Origin: Granulicatella balaenopterae
GTDB lineage: Bacteria; Bacillota; Bacilli; Lactobacillales; Aerococcaceae
Direction of reading: 5' to 3'
Assembly (NCBI RefSeq): GCF_900111135.1
Contig: NZ_FOGF01000019.1
Coordinates: forward strand, 1-39,487
Length of the DNA: 39,487 bases
Part shown: piece after piece, positions 22,832 through 31,487 of the stretch
How positions within the stretch are numbered: the first letter of the stretch is position 1
Layout of the letters: every line of letters starts with the position of its first letter
Notes under the pieces: model-generated
The model's input: only the letters and a program-made list of their open reading frames with translations
The model's database searches: none
What the model was told of the DNA's origin: nothing
Position numbers and translations under genes: made by a program

Positions 22832-22892
22832 AATAATTCCTCCTATAAAATATATTTTTTAAATAATTGCTACCAAATTCATAACTACCGCT

Positions 22893-24917
22893 TTAGGCTT
22901 CTTCGCCTGATGAGATTACCGCTAAGACATCTTCAACTGTTTTTGCATTTTCTAATTCTTCCATTTTTTCTTTTGTTGAAAGAATACGAGTTAACGATGA
23001 CAATGCGCGTAAGTGGGTTGTATTATCCACCGCTGCTAAAGTGATAAACATATCAACCTCATGTTCTGGTTTATCTTGTAATAATACTGGTTTATCTAAT
23101 TTTAAAAATGACATACCAATCTCATTGACACCATCTTCTGGGCGTGCGTGTGGAATGGCTACATTCTTCCCAATATGAATATATGGTCCAAATTCATTCA
23201 CACGATTAATAATCGCTTCCACATATGATGGATTAATTTTTTCTTTGTCTGCTAATGGTTTGGCAGATAAAGCGATGGCTTCTTCCCAAGTTAAGTCTTG
23301 GTCTGAAAAAGCGATATAGTCTTTTGTTAATAATTCTTTTAACATTGGCTGATCCGTCCTTTCTATCGAGGTGTAATTGTTGATATATAATGATAAATCT
23401 TGTTCTAGCGCTTCAATATTAGTTATCTTGGCATATTTTTGTACGATTTCTATGATACGATTGACAGTTGGTAATTTCTGATTTTTGATATTAAAATCTT
23501 GATTAACCACATCTAATAAATAATTCTTTTCATAAATCGATAAGAGTGGTTTGGTAACGTAGACTGGCACTTCTGCTCTCATAAAGATGGTTGAAAAAAT
23601 CATATCCACATCCTTGTAGCTATCCGTCGTCTTAAAAGCATCGACAATCCATTTGAAATCAGGAAATAATTCCTTTAATTGCGACTTCAACATTTGAGAG
23701 GAACTAATCCCATTTGGACAAATGACTAAAGCTGTTAATTGCTCTTTTTTAGCTTTGCGACTTTTAATCTTACCACCAAAATACATGGTCAAATAAGTAA
23801 TCTCATTATCTGAAATTGTTACATCCAATTCTTTTTCAAATGGAATAAGTGATTGCTTCACGATATCAAATAAAAATCGATAACGCTCAATAATCATCTC
23901 TCTTAATGGATTTGCAATCGGAATCTCAAAAATAATTCGATAATATGCAGGTAATAAATGCTGTCTTAATCCTTTTTGTAAATCCAAACGTTTGTCAAAA
24001 ATAATTGCAAGCTTCTGCTCAACGAATAAAATCATTTGATCAGCATAATTTTGAATGAGGTCACTGTTCTGGTCATAATAATTCCCTTGAACAACTCCAA
24101 GCAAGATTGCTGCCAAATAATAAGCCTCTGTTTCTTCCCAATCTGAATTCATTTGGTGAATCAATTCTTCTGCTACTGGCATAATGCCACTTTTTTCAAT
24201 ACAATTAATTTGTAATTCAGTTAGTTCGATCTGATCATGCTTGCGCATTAATAATAGACGATAATACCAAACAATCACTTCTAAGCGAGCTAAGGGAACT
24301 AATAATTGATGTTGTTGTAGCGTTGTTTCAAATTGCTGGACTAATGGCTTAATATTTGCTTGTTCGTTCCAGTCTTCAATCATATGTTCTAGTGCTCGTT
24401 TGCCTAGTGGGTATTCAAGTAATTGATCCATACAAATAATTGCGAAGCGTCGTTTATCCATTTCCGTTCCTTGAATATGATAACCATCTTTACGCGTATA
24501 TATGAACTGTAAGTGATGCTTTAAACATCGATTGCGTAAGGTCTTCACATCTGAGGTGGCGGTATTTTTACTAACTTGCAATAACCATTGTAAATGATAA
24601 CTACTGACCTCCATCTGTCTCACAAAAACGTATAAGTATATCAAAGCGGGGCGTAATTTTTCATCAATTACAAACTTCTCACACTGCAAAAATTCTTCCG
24701 ACATAATTTTGTCTTCAATTGCTGGATCGATTTGAAAATGTGATGCATAAATCTGCACACCTTGATATCCCAATCCTTCCAATACATCATTTAGCTGATC
24801 TAACTTTGATTGTAGTTGTCGTGAACTTAATTGATGTAGATGCATAAAATTCTCTACTTTCATCATTGGATTCGCTAAAATATTCAATAATAACTTCATT
24901 GATTCGTTATCTATCAT
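22893..24917 (-). CDS. PRD-containing transcriptional regulator with EIIB-like and EIIA domains
   Basis: A 674-residue BglG/ManR-type activator. N-terminal helix-turn-helix domains (QLSSRQLQSKLDQLNDV; SKNTATSDVKTLRNRC) are followed by two PTS regulation domains (QHLLPAYYRI in the second), an EIIB-like segment with the Cys of VICPNGISSSQML near residue 400, and a C-terminal EIIA domain whose active His is at about 590 in IPHARPEDG. I start at ATG 24917 after GGGGG; an in-frame GTG at 24932 is less likely. It heads the ulaB-ulaA-transketolase operon and should sense PTS phosphorylation. The EIIA domain may also supply the missing UlaC function. Confidence 0.9.
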   Translation of the reverse strand: MIDNESMKLLLNILANPMMKVENFMHLHQLSSRQLQSKLDQLNDVLEGLGYQGVQIYASHFQIDPAIEDKIMSEEFLQCEKFVIDEKLRPALIYLYVFVRQMEVSSYHLQWLLQVSKNTATSDVKTLRNRCLKHHLQFIYTRKDGYHIQGTEMDKRRFAIICMDQLLEYPLGKRALEHMIEDWNEQANIKPLVQQFETTLQQHQLLVPLARLEVIVWYYRLLLMRKHDQIELTELQINCIEKSGIMPVAEELIHQMNSDWEETEAYYLAAILLGVVQGNYYDQNSDLIQNYADQMILFVEQKLAIIFDKRLDLQKGLRQHLLPAYYRIIFEIPIANPLREMIIERYRFLFDIVKQSLIPFEKELDVTISDNEITYLTMYFGGKIKSRKAKKEQLTALVICPNGISSSQMLKSQLKELFPDFKWIVDAFKTTDSYKDVDMIFSTIFMRAEVPVYVTKPLLSIYEKNYLLDVVNQDFNIKNQKLPTVNRIIEIVQKYAKITNIEALEQDLSLYINNYTSIERTDQPMLKELLTKDYIAFSDQDLTWEEAIALSAKPLADKEKINPSYVEAIINRVNEFGPYIHIGKNVAIPHARPEDGVNEIGMSFLKLDKPVLLQDKPEHEVDMFITLAAVDNTTHLRALSSLTRILSTKEKMEELENAKTVEDVLAVISSGEEA

Positions 24918-24975
24918 ATATATCCCCCACACTCTTATTATAAAAGCCCTTTCAAAAAAGTTCTATAGTTGTTCA

Positions 24976-25039
24976 TCCCAATCTGATGTCGTATTTTTTA
25001 CATATGATTGGGACGTATAAGTTCATTATAATATACGTC
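24976..25039 (-). promoter_or_regulatory. Inverted repeats upstream of the ascorbate-type operon
   Basis: TCCCAATC (24976-24983) and GATTGGGA (25006-25013) are perfect inverted copies; just beyond, GACGTAT (25012-25018) and ATACGTC (25033-25039) form a second pair. They lie 60-120 bp upstream of the regulator start, the right place for activator sites. A -10-like TATAAT lies nearer the gene without a good -35. The rest of the 336-bp gap (24918-25268) shows no ORF. Confidence 0.45.
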
Positions 25040-25226
25040 ATAAATAATTAAAACTGCTTTTCGGCTTTTATTCACATCAAATTGCCGACATTTTTTAGTT
25101 ACTTTTCCTACATTGTATACTCTTTTTCTGTTTAATCAGCTAAAACAACCTACTATTTAACTTTATTAAGACCTATTTTATGACATCCTGCTACCTCTCT
25201 AATGATGAAAGATTTTCTATACAAAA

Positions 25227-25254
25227 AAACTAGATAACTTTCGCTACCTAGTTT
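25227..25254 (-). terminator. Terminator of the fru operon
   Basis: AAACTAG (25227-25233) pairs with CTAGTTT (25248-25254). On the minus strand the stem is followed by a run of T. It lies 15 nt after the fruA stop codon. Confidence 0.75.
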
Positions 25255-25268
25255 GTTGATTTTTAGAT

Positions 25269-27185
25269 TTATTTTTTGCGCAATGTAATATTTAATAATA
25301 ATGCACCAACAATACCACCAATAATCCATGAAAGAATATACATCAACGGATTTGTAACACCACCAACTAAGACTGCAAACAATCCGCCATGTGGAACTTT
25401 ACTTACACAGTTGAATAACATACTTAATGCACCTGCAGTACCTGCACCTAATGCTAATGATGGAATAACTTTTAATGGATTTGAGGCAGCAAAAGGAATT
25501 GCTCCTTCAGTAATGAAAGCTGCACCCATTACGTAGTTGACTAATGCACCGCTACGTTCTTCTTCTGACCATAAATGTTTGTTAATTGTTGCAGACATTG
25601 CGATTGCTAAAGGAGGCACCATACCACCAACCATAACGGCTGCCATCACATCTGAACCTGCACCATTTGATGAAGCTACTAATGCTGTACCTGTAACATA
25701 AGCAGCTTTATTAATTGGGCCACCCATATCGATTGACATCATTGCACCAACGACAAATCCTAAAACAATTGACCATTCAGTTGGGATAGAATTTAAGAAG
25801 TTCATAATACCGTTCATCACAGCACCCATTGGTCCATTAATTACGAATAACATTAAGAATGCCATTGATAATACACCTAATACTGGGTAAATGAAGATTG
25901 GTTTTAAACCTTCTAATGATTTAGGTAACCATGCAAATGCTTTTTTCAAGCACCAAACAATTCCACCAGCTAAGAAACCAGCAATTAATGCACCTAAGAA
26001 TCCTGAAGGCAGCGCATCTTGGAAAATACCTGTACCACTAAAGTCACTAATAACACCTGGGTTAGCAAAAATACCACCCATAAAACCAATCACTAAACCA
26101 GGACGGTCAGCAATTGATTGTCCAATAAAACCAGCTAACATTGGTAACATCATCGCAAATGATAATTTACCAGCCGTCATAAAGAATTGTGCCATTGGGT
26201 TGTAACTTGGATCTTCAGGATTAAATGCATTAATTCCCCAGAAGAATGATAAAGCAATTAAAATACCTCCAGCCACAACGAATGGTAACATATGTGATAC
26301 CCCATTCATTAAGTGTTTATAGAATTGGCGACCGAATGATTCATTTTCGCTTAATTCTTCCATTGCTACTTCATGATTTGCATGATAGATTGGTGCATCA
26401 GCATGAATGGCTTTAGTCACTAATTCTTCTGCTTTATTAATACCGTCTGCAACTTTTGTAATGATAACAGGTTTCTCATGGAAACGAGCCATTTCAACTT
26501 GTTTATCAGCTGCAACAATAATAGCTGTTGCTTCTTTAATATCTTTTGCTGTTAATTTATTATTAATTCCTGCTTGACCATTTGTTTCGATTTTAATTTT
26601 TACGCCTAGGTTTTTAGCAGCTTGTTTTAACTTTTCTTCGGCCATAAATGTATGAGCAATTCCTGTTGGGCAAGCTGTTACGGCTAAAATATAAGGTTCG
26701 TCTTTTGAAGAGATAACTTCTTCAACTTCTGCTTCTTCAGGTTCTTCATCAAATTCCGCAAAAATTGCAACGACTTCTTCAGGTGTTTGCGCTTTTAATA
26801 ATGCTCCTTTAACACTTGGCTGCATTAAAACTGAAGATAATTGAGCTAAAGCTTGTAAATGCTCACCAGTACCTACTGGAGCAGCAATCATAAAGAATAA
26901 TTTAGCAGGTTGTTCATCAAATGATTCCCATTCTAAACCTTCTGCTTTACGTCCAAATACAATTGCAGCTTTTTTAATAACTTCATGTTGGGCATGCGGA
27001 ATTGCAATCTCTTCACCGACACCGGTTGTTGATTGTGCTTCACGCTCTTTTAAAGCTTCAACATACAATTCTTTTTCTTCTCCATCTACTAATAAGCTAG
27101 CTAATTCAACTAATGCTTCATTTTTTTCTGATGATTGCATTGCTAAATTCATTGCTTTAGTATTAAACAATTCTGATAATTTCAT
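25269..27185 (-). CDS. fruA: PTS fructose-specific EIIABC
   Basis: A 638-residue fused permease that imports fructose as fructose 1-phosphate. Domain order: EIIA (residues 1-145, active His 64 in IPHA), an acidic linker, EIIB (about 162-260, phosphorylated Cys 172 in ACPTGIAHT) and a membrane EIIC (about 285-638, with GVSHMLPFVVAGGILIAL). AAGGAGAAAAAGC precedes ATG 27185. It is the third gene of fruR-fruK-fruA, 16 nt after fruK, and ends at an intrinsic terminator. Control by FruR is expected. Confidence 0.95.
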   Translation of the reverse strand: MKLSELFNTKAMNLAMQSSEKNEALVELASLLVDGEEKELYVEALKEREAQSTTGVGEEIAIPHAQHEVIKKAAIVFGRKAEGLEWESFDEQPAKLFFMIAAPVGTGEHLQALAQLSSVLMQPSVKGALLKAQTPEEVVAIFAEFDEEPEEAEVEEVISSKDEPYILAVTACPTGIAHTFMAEEKLKQAAKNLGVKIKIETNGQAGINNKLTAKDIKEATAIIVAADKQVEMARFHEKPVIITKVADGINKAEELVTKAIHADAPIYHANHEVAMEELSENESFGRQFYKHLMNGVSHMLPFVVAGGILIALSFFWGINAFNPEDPSYNPMAQFFMTAGKLSFAMMLPMLAGFIGQSIADRPGLVIGFMGGIFANPGVISDFSGTGIFQDALPSGFLGALIAGFLAGGIVWCLKKAFAWLPKSLEGLKPIFIYPVLGVLSMAFLMLFVINGPMGAVMNGIMNFLNSIPTEWSIVLGFVVGAMMSIDMGGPINKAAYVTGTALVASSNGAGSDVMAAVMVGGMVPPLAIAMSATINKHLWSEEERSGALVNYVMGAAFITEGAIPFAASNPLKVIPSLALGAGTAGALSMLFNCVSKVPHGGLFAVLVGGVTNPLMYILSWIIGGIVGALLLNITLRKK

Positions 27186-27201
27186 TTGCTTTTTCTCCTT
27201 A

Positions 27202-28122
27202 TTATTTGACTTTTTCTACAATAATTTGCGGTAATAATTCTTCAATATATTCTTTTGTTGCAATTCCAACCGAAAATGCTGTCGCACTACCCGTTGCAGC
27301 ACCTCTTTGTAAACTTACACTATAATCATTAGTTGTAATATAAGAAGCCATAAAGCCAGCTAGCATTGAATCCCCAGCACCCACAGAGTTTACTACTTGC
27401 CCTTTTGGAACATTTGAGCGGTATACCTCACCTTTTTCCGTTAATAATAATGCACCAGCTCCACCACGTGATACTAAAATATTTTTAGCTCCCATATCTT
27501 GTAGTTTTTGCGCATAGTGAATAATTTCTTCTTCATCCGAAATAACCACATCGAATAATTCTCCCAATTCGTGGTGGTTTGGTTTGATGATGAATGGTCC
27601 ATGTACTAAGCACTCTTTCAATAAACTTTTATTGGTATCTAAGACCAATTTAGCTTGTTGTTCTTGACACATTTGAGCTATCGCTACATAATGCTTGGCA
27701 CTTAATCCTGGAGCTGCATTCCCCGCTAGGAAGACTACATCATCCTTTTGAATACGACTACTTAAATACTGAAACAATTGACAAAATTCTTCTTCAGAAA
27801 TTGTTGGTCCTGCTGCATTGATCTCTGTTTCCTCTTGACTTTTCAACTTAACGTTAATACGTGTTGTACCCATTACTTCAATAAAATTAGTTTGGATATT
27901 ATCTTTGGCTAATTCACTCTTAATATACTCCCCTGTAAACCCACCAAGAAATCCAGTCGCAATATTATCGTAGCCTAAACGTTGTAAAATAACAGAAATA
28001 TTAATGCCTTTCCCACCAGCAACATAATTTTCTGAAGTTGAGCGATTTAACTCACCCAATTTGCAATCTGTTGCTTGAATTACTAAGTCAACAGCTGCAT
28101 TAAATGTAATCGTATAAATCAT
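27202..28122 (-). CDS. fruK: 1-Phosphofructokinase
   Basis: A 306-residue PfkB/ribokinase-family enzyme that phosphorylates fructose 1-phosphate to fructose 1,6-bisphosphate. It shows GGKGIN at 36-41 and the C-terminal GAGDSMLAGF with the catalytic Asp. The start MIYTITFNAAVD is typical of FruK (consensus MIYTVTLNPAID). It begins 3 nt after the fruR stop codon and is followed by fruA, so the substrate follows from the operon as well as the family. Confidence 0.93.
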   Translation of the reverse strand: MIYTITFNAAVDLVIQATDCKLGELNRSTSENYVAGGKGINISVILQRLGYDNIATGFLGGFTGEYIKSELAKDNIQTNFIEVMGTTRINVKLKSQEETEINAAGPTISEEEFCQLFQYLSSRIQKDDVVFLAGNAAPGLSAKHYVAIAQMCQEQQAKLVLDTNKSLLKECLVHGPFIIKPNHHELGELFDVVISDEEEIIHYAQKLQDMGAKNILVSRGGAGALLLTEKGEVYRSNVPKGQVVNSVGAGDSMLAGFMASYITTNDYSVSLQRGAATGSATAFSVGIATKEYIEELLPQIIVEKVK

Positions 28123-28125
28123 AAA

Positions 28126-28881
28126 TTATTTTGTCTCCTTTTGGTAAATCATTGTCTTTTCAGAAGTTGCTGCTAATTGCCCATCTGTTAACTCTATTGT
28201 AACAAGATCACAATCTTCAATATCAGCCACTTTACAAAAACTAACTTTGCCGAATTTTGTATTATCCACACAAACGAATGATTGACTACTTCTAGCAATT
28301 GCTAAACGCTTAATCATCGCTTCATCTTCATCAGGTGTTGTATAGCCAAACTCTGGATCAACACCATTCATTCCTAAAAATGCTTTACGAAAACGATATT
28401 GCTCTAATTGCATTTGTGCTGAAGGTCCAATAATTGCTTTCGTCCCTTCTTTTAATTGTCCACCTAATAAATAGGTATTAATTCCTTCTTCAGATAATGC
28501 TAGAGAATGATGAATCCCATTTGTTACAACGCGAATCTTTTTCTCTTTTAAATAAGGAATCATTTTTAGAGTTGTTGTTCCTGCATCAATAAAGATCGTA
28601 TCACCTTCTTCAACTAATGAGGCAGCAATTTTACCGACTTCTTCTTTCGAATGAATGTTTTTGACCGTTTTTTCATGGTAAGCAAATTCACGTTCAACTG
28701 TATATTTCCTTTTAGCTCCTCCATGTATACGAGTAAGTTTGCCTTCTTTATCTAATTGCGACAAATCCCGTCGTATTGTTGACTCAGAAGCATTTAATAA
28801 TTCGCATAATTGGTGCAAATGAACAACATTCTGTTTATTTAACAAATCTAAAATTATTTGTTGTCTTTCTTCTGTAAGCAT
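28126..28881 (-). CDS. fruR: DeoR-family fructose operon repressor
   Basis: A 251-residue DeoR-type repressor: N-terminal helix-turn-helix (LNASESTIRRDLSQLDKEGKL, residues 25-50) followed by the sugar-phosphate-binding domain (DTIFIDAGTTTLKMIPYL, VTNGIHHSLAL). It probably responds to fructose 1-phosphate. The frame is open from a TTG at 28887, but AGGTGG is placed for ATG 28881. It is the first gene of the fru operon, and three 9-bp repeats in its promoter are likely its own operators. Confidence 0.92.
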   Translation of the reverse strand: MLTEERQQIILDLLNKQNVVHLHQLCELLNASESTIRRDLSQLDKEGKLTRIHGGAKRKYTVEREFAYHEKTVKNIHSKEEVGKIAASLVEEGDTIFIDAGTTTLKMIPYLKEKKIRVVTNGIHHSLALSEEGINTYLLGGQLKEGTKAIIGPSAQMQLEQYRFRKAFLGMNGVDPEFGYTTPDEDEAMIKRLAIARSSQSFVCVDNTKFGKVSFCKVADIEDCDLVTIELTDGQLAATSEKTMIYQKETK

Positions 28882-28902
28882 TTCCAACCACCTCTTATTG
28901 AT

Positions 28903-28954
28903 AATTTATCATAAAAATTCAGTCATTTCAAGCATATTCAGTCATATTCTGTCA
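28903..28954 (-). promoter_or_regulatory. fru operon promoter with three FruR-like boxes
   Basis: On the minus strand TTGAAA (28926-28931) and TAAATT (28903-28908) are 17 nt apart. TGAC(A/T)GAAT occurs three times on that strand: 28946-28954, 28936-28944 and 28917-28925. The last lies inside the promoter spacer, as expected for repression. Confidence 0.7.
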
Positions 28955-28972
28955 GTTTTTTCAAAAAAACAA

Positions 28973-29002
28973 GCTAACCAGTCAAATTAATGACCGATTA
29001 GC
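28973..29002 (-). terminator. Terminator of the transaldolase gene
   Basis: GCTAACCAGTCA (28973-28984) and TGACCGATTAGC (28991-29002). In the minus-strand RNA all 12 positions pair if two G-U wobbles are counted, and TTGTTTTTTT follows. It lies 10 nt after the stop codon. Confidence 0.8.
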
Positions 29003-29012
29003 CTATTATCTT

Positions 29013-29669
29013 TTATGCATTTAATTTATTTTGTAGTGCTTCCCAATCTGATAAGAATGCTTTGATGCCATTATCAGTTAATGGATGTGACCATAATTTA
29101 GGGAATACTGTTCCAGGAATTGTTGCAATATGTGCGCCTGCTAATGCTGCTTCTTGGAAGTGAGTAATATTGCGAATACTTGCTGCAATGATTTCTGATT
29201 CAAGTCCATAAGTATCTAACACTTGGCGTAATTCAGCAATTAATTGAATGCCGTCAATTCCAGTATCATCCAAACGTCCCACGAATGGGCTAATATATGT
29301 AGCACCTGCTTTAGCTGCTAATAAACCTTGTGCCACGCTGAAAATTAATGTGACATTTGTTTTAATGCCTTTTTGTTTTAAGATATGAGTTGCTTTTAAG
29401 CCTTCTTCTGTCATAGGGATTTTTACAACAATATTTGGTGCCCATTGAGCTAATTTTTCAGCTTCTTCTACCATACCTTCTGCTTCTAAGCTAATTACTT
29501 CAGCACTTACTGGACCGTCAACAATTGAGCAGATTTCTTTAATAACTGTTTCAAAATCACGTCCTGTACGAGAAATAATGGTCGGATTAGTAGTGATTCC
29601 ATCTATCAGACCTAATTGATGAATTCGTTTAATTTCCTCAATATTTGCAGTATCTAAAAATAATTTCAT
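29013..29669 (-). CDS. tal: Transaldolase, small TalC/YwjH type
   Basis: A 218-residue class I aldolase-fold enzyme. Lys 83 in VVKIPMT forms the Schiff base; [27 protein letters not shown] and SPFVGRLDD are further family motifs. At residue 57 it has Glu (SAEVIS) where fructose 6-phosphate aldolases carry Gln, so I favour transaldolase, which moves dihydroxyacetone units between sugar phosphates. The frame opens at GTG 29681, but GAGGTGG is placed for ATG 29669. It has its own promoter and a 40-bp palindrome in its leader. Its neighbours (fructose PTS, ribokinase, transketolase) fit pentose phosphate metabolism. Confidence 0.9.
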   Translation of the reverse strand: MKLFLDTANIEEIKRIHQLGLIDGITTNPTIISRTGRDFETVIKEICSIVDGPVSAEVISLEAEGMVEEAEKLAQWAPNIVVKIPMTEEGLKATHILKQKGIKTNVTLIFSVAQGLLAAKAGATYISPFVGRLDDTGIDGIQLIAELRQVLDTYGLESEIIAASIRNITHFQEAALAGAHIATIPGTVFPKLWSHPLTDNGIKAFLSDWEALQNKLNA

Positions 29670-29705
29670 TAATACTTCCACCTCTCTATTATCCTGTTTT
29701 TTGTA

Positions 29706-29779
29706 TAAGAGCCATTTCCATTATCATAATGTGAAACCGCTCTTATTAAAATAGTAGCACTTGTTTTAAGATTTTTCAA
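29706..29779 (-). promoter_or_regulatory. tal promoter and leader palindrome
   Basis: On the minus strand TTGAAA (29774-29779) and TACTAT (29751-29756) are 17 nt apart, placing the transcript start near 29744. A long imperfect palindrome covers 29706-29745: TAAGAGC/GCTCTTA outer arms, TTTC/GAAA, and CATTAT/ATAATG inner arms. It begins almost exactly at the predicted start, so it is either an operator or a 5' stem-loop. Confidence 0.6.
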
Positions 29780-29852
29780 TATGTCTTTAGTTTTATTCAG
29801 AATTGGTCATCTATTACTAAAAGGAATTACTTTGATAGCTAACAAAAAAAAT

Positions 29853-29876
29853 AGGACCAACTTAGTAACTAGTCCC
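29853..29876 (-). terminator. Terminator of the ribokinase gene
   Basis: In the minus-strand RNA GGACTAGTT pairs with AAGTTGGTCC using several G-U pairs, followed by TATTTTTTTT. It lies 11 nt after the stop codon at 29887. Confidence 0.65.
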
Positions 29877-29886
29877 ATTTTCATAA

Positions 29887-30774
29887 TTATTTCGGTAAAT
29901 TTTCAATTACTTCATTTTTTTCTGGTATGGATGGAATGGCACCATGTCTTGTTACGGCGATAGATGAGGCTTTGGCACTTCTTTTTAAAATTTCTTCAAT
30001 AGGTAGTTGTTCTAAGAGTCCTGCTAAGAAGTATCCTGTAAATGTATCCCCTGCTGCCGTTGTATCGACAGCTTTTACCGTGAAGCTTGCTTGTTCGAGT
30101 GTTTGTTCTTGGTCGCTATAGATGGCACCTTTTTTACCTAGCGTTAGCATCATTTTGGCTGTGGGGAATTGTTGGTGCATGGCATTTAAAATATCTTTTG
30201 CTTTGGTTTCCCCAGTAATTTGGTATCCTTCTACTTCATTCAAGATAAAAATATTAATCTTTGTTAGATCGACGCTTTTTAATTTGTCATTGAATGGCGA
30301 TGGATTCAAAGCAATGGTCATCCCTTTTTCGCTAGCTACTTCGACAATATAAGGTAATAGATTGATTTCGTTTTGGATTAATAATAAATCTCCCGCCGCA
30401 AAATCAGCCAACACATAATCAATGTATTCTTTCGTAAATTGTTGATTGGCTCCACCATACAGTAAGATACAATTCTCGGCTTGTTTATCGATTTGAATAA
30501 TCGCATGTCCCGTACTTTCAGCAACCATTTTGATATATTTTGTTTGGATGCCATATTGCTTGCATGCTCCAAGAAAGACTTTACCATCTTCACCAATTAA
30601 GCCTGCATGATACACTTCTGCTCCAGCTTTTGCTAAAGCAACTGTTTGGTTAAAACCTTTCCCACCAAGAAACATATCCATACCACTTGATTCTTCTGTC
30701 TCGCCTGGCATAACAATATGATCCATTTGATACACATAATCCAAGTTCATCGAGCCGATGTTTAATATTTTCAT
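29887..30774 (-). CDS. rbsK: Ribokinase
   Basis: A 295-residue PfkB-family carbohydrate kinase. The start NIGSMNLDYVYQMDHIVMPG, GGKGFNQ at 37-43, LNPSPF and TTAAGDTFTGYF (catalytic Asp near 243) all match RbsK, which phosphorylates D-ribose to ribose 5-phosphate. AAGGAGGAAAATT precedes ATG 30774. It stands alone between two terminators, without rbsD, a transporter or RbsR nearby. Another sugar of the ribokinase family is possible but less likely. Confidence 0.87.
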   Translation of the reverse strand: MKILNIGSMNLDYVYQMDHIVMPGETEESSGMDMFLGGKGFNQTVALAKAGAEVYHAGLIGEDGKVFLGACKQYGIQTKYIKMVAESTGHAIIQIDKQAENCILLYGGANQQFTKEYIDYVLADFAAGDLLLIQNEINLLPYIVEVASEKGMTIALNPSPFNDKLKSVDLTKINIFILNEVEGYQITGETKAKDILNAMHQQFPTAKMMLTLGKKGAIYSDQEQTLEQASFTVKAVDTTAAGDTFTGYFLAGLLEQLPIEEILKRSAKASSIAVTRHGAIPSIPEKNEVIENLPK

Positions 30775-30871
30775 AATTTTCCTCCTTGCTAAACCAAGTA
30801 TAGTTGATTCCTAAATAATGTATTGTCCTTTGTTAGTATAGCAGATTCTACGTAGCTCTACAGCAAAAAAA

Positions 30872-30891
30872 CGCACCTCTTTCGAAGTACG
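30872..30891 (-). terminator. Terminator of the CcdA-thioredoxin operon
   Basis: In the minus-strand RNA CGTACTTC pairs with GAGGTGCG (two G-U pairs) over a GAAA loop, followed by TTTTTTT. It lies 8 nt after the stop codon at 30900. Confidence 0.75.
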
Positions 30892-30899
30892 CCTCTCTT

Positions 30900-31475
30900 T
30901 TATGATAATTTATCTAATTGTTCTCGTAAAATATCTTCTGTAATACCGCCAATATATTGCTCAACCAACTCCCCATTACTATTAATAAAGATATGAGTTG
31001 GGATAGCACGAATCAAATAAGTTGTCGCAAAATTATTTTGATAATCATATAAAATTGGGTAAGTAATGCCCATCTCTTTTGCAAATGATAAAATACCTTC
31101 CTTATCTGTATCACCGGCACCTTGATTTTCAAATTCTTCATCACTTGGCTGAGTTACGGACAAGAAAGCATAATCTTCCTTATCTTGATAATCTTGAAAG
31201 ACTTTTTCAATTATAGGGATTTCATGTCTACATGGACCGCATTTTGTTGACCAGACATTAATATAGATTTTCTTACCAGCATAATCTTCCAGCAAGACAC
31301 GCTCACCTGATTCATTCTTTAAAATAACATTCGGAGCTTTTGCTAATGACTTTGCAGTAGATGCAACTGATTCAGACACAGTACCTTCCGTATTCTTTTG
31401 CCCTACTTGTTCTTGCGCTTGGCAACCAGCTAATAATACCGCACCAATACCTAAACTATATAAAAATTTCTTCAT
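30900..31475 (-). CDS. Lipoprotein thioredoxin-like protein (TlpA/ResA type)
   Basis: A 191-residue exported thiol-disulfide protein. The lipobox LLAGC places the lipidated Cys at 18, so it is anchored to the outer face of the membrane. A Ser/Ala/Gln-rich linker precedes a thioredoxin fold with the active site CGPC (Cys 79 and 82) and the cis-Pro loop AIPTHIF. AAAGGAGAG precedes ATG 31475. It starts 12 nt after the ccdA stop, so CcdA is its probable electron donor. Likely roles are reduction of extracellular disulfides or supply to a peptide methionine sulfoxide reductase; no partner enzyme is in view. Confidence 0.9.
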   Translation of the reverse strand: MKKFLYSLGIGAVLLAGCQAQEQVGQKNTEGTVSESVASTAKSLAKAPNVILKNESGERVLLEDYAGKKIYINVWSTKCGPCRHEIPIIEKVFQDYQDKEDYAFLSVTQPSDEEFENQGAGDTDKEGILSFAKEMGITYPILYDYQNNFATTYLIRAIPTHIFINSNGELVEQYIGGITEDILREQLDKLS

Positions 31476-31487
31476 ATTTACTCTCCT

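Noticed and set aside
24918-29012. Catabolite-responsive cre sites in the PTS operon promoters
   Set aside because: I looked for TGNAANCGNTNNCA-type palindromes near the promoters and found none good enough to report.
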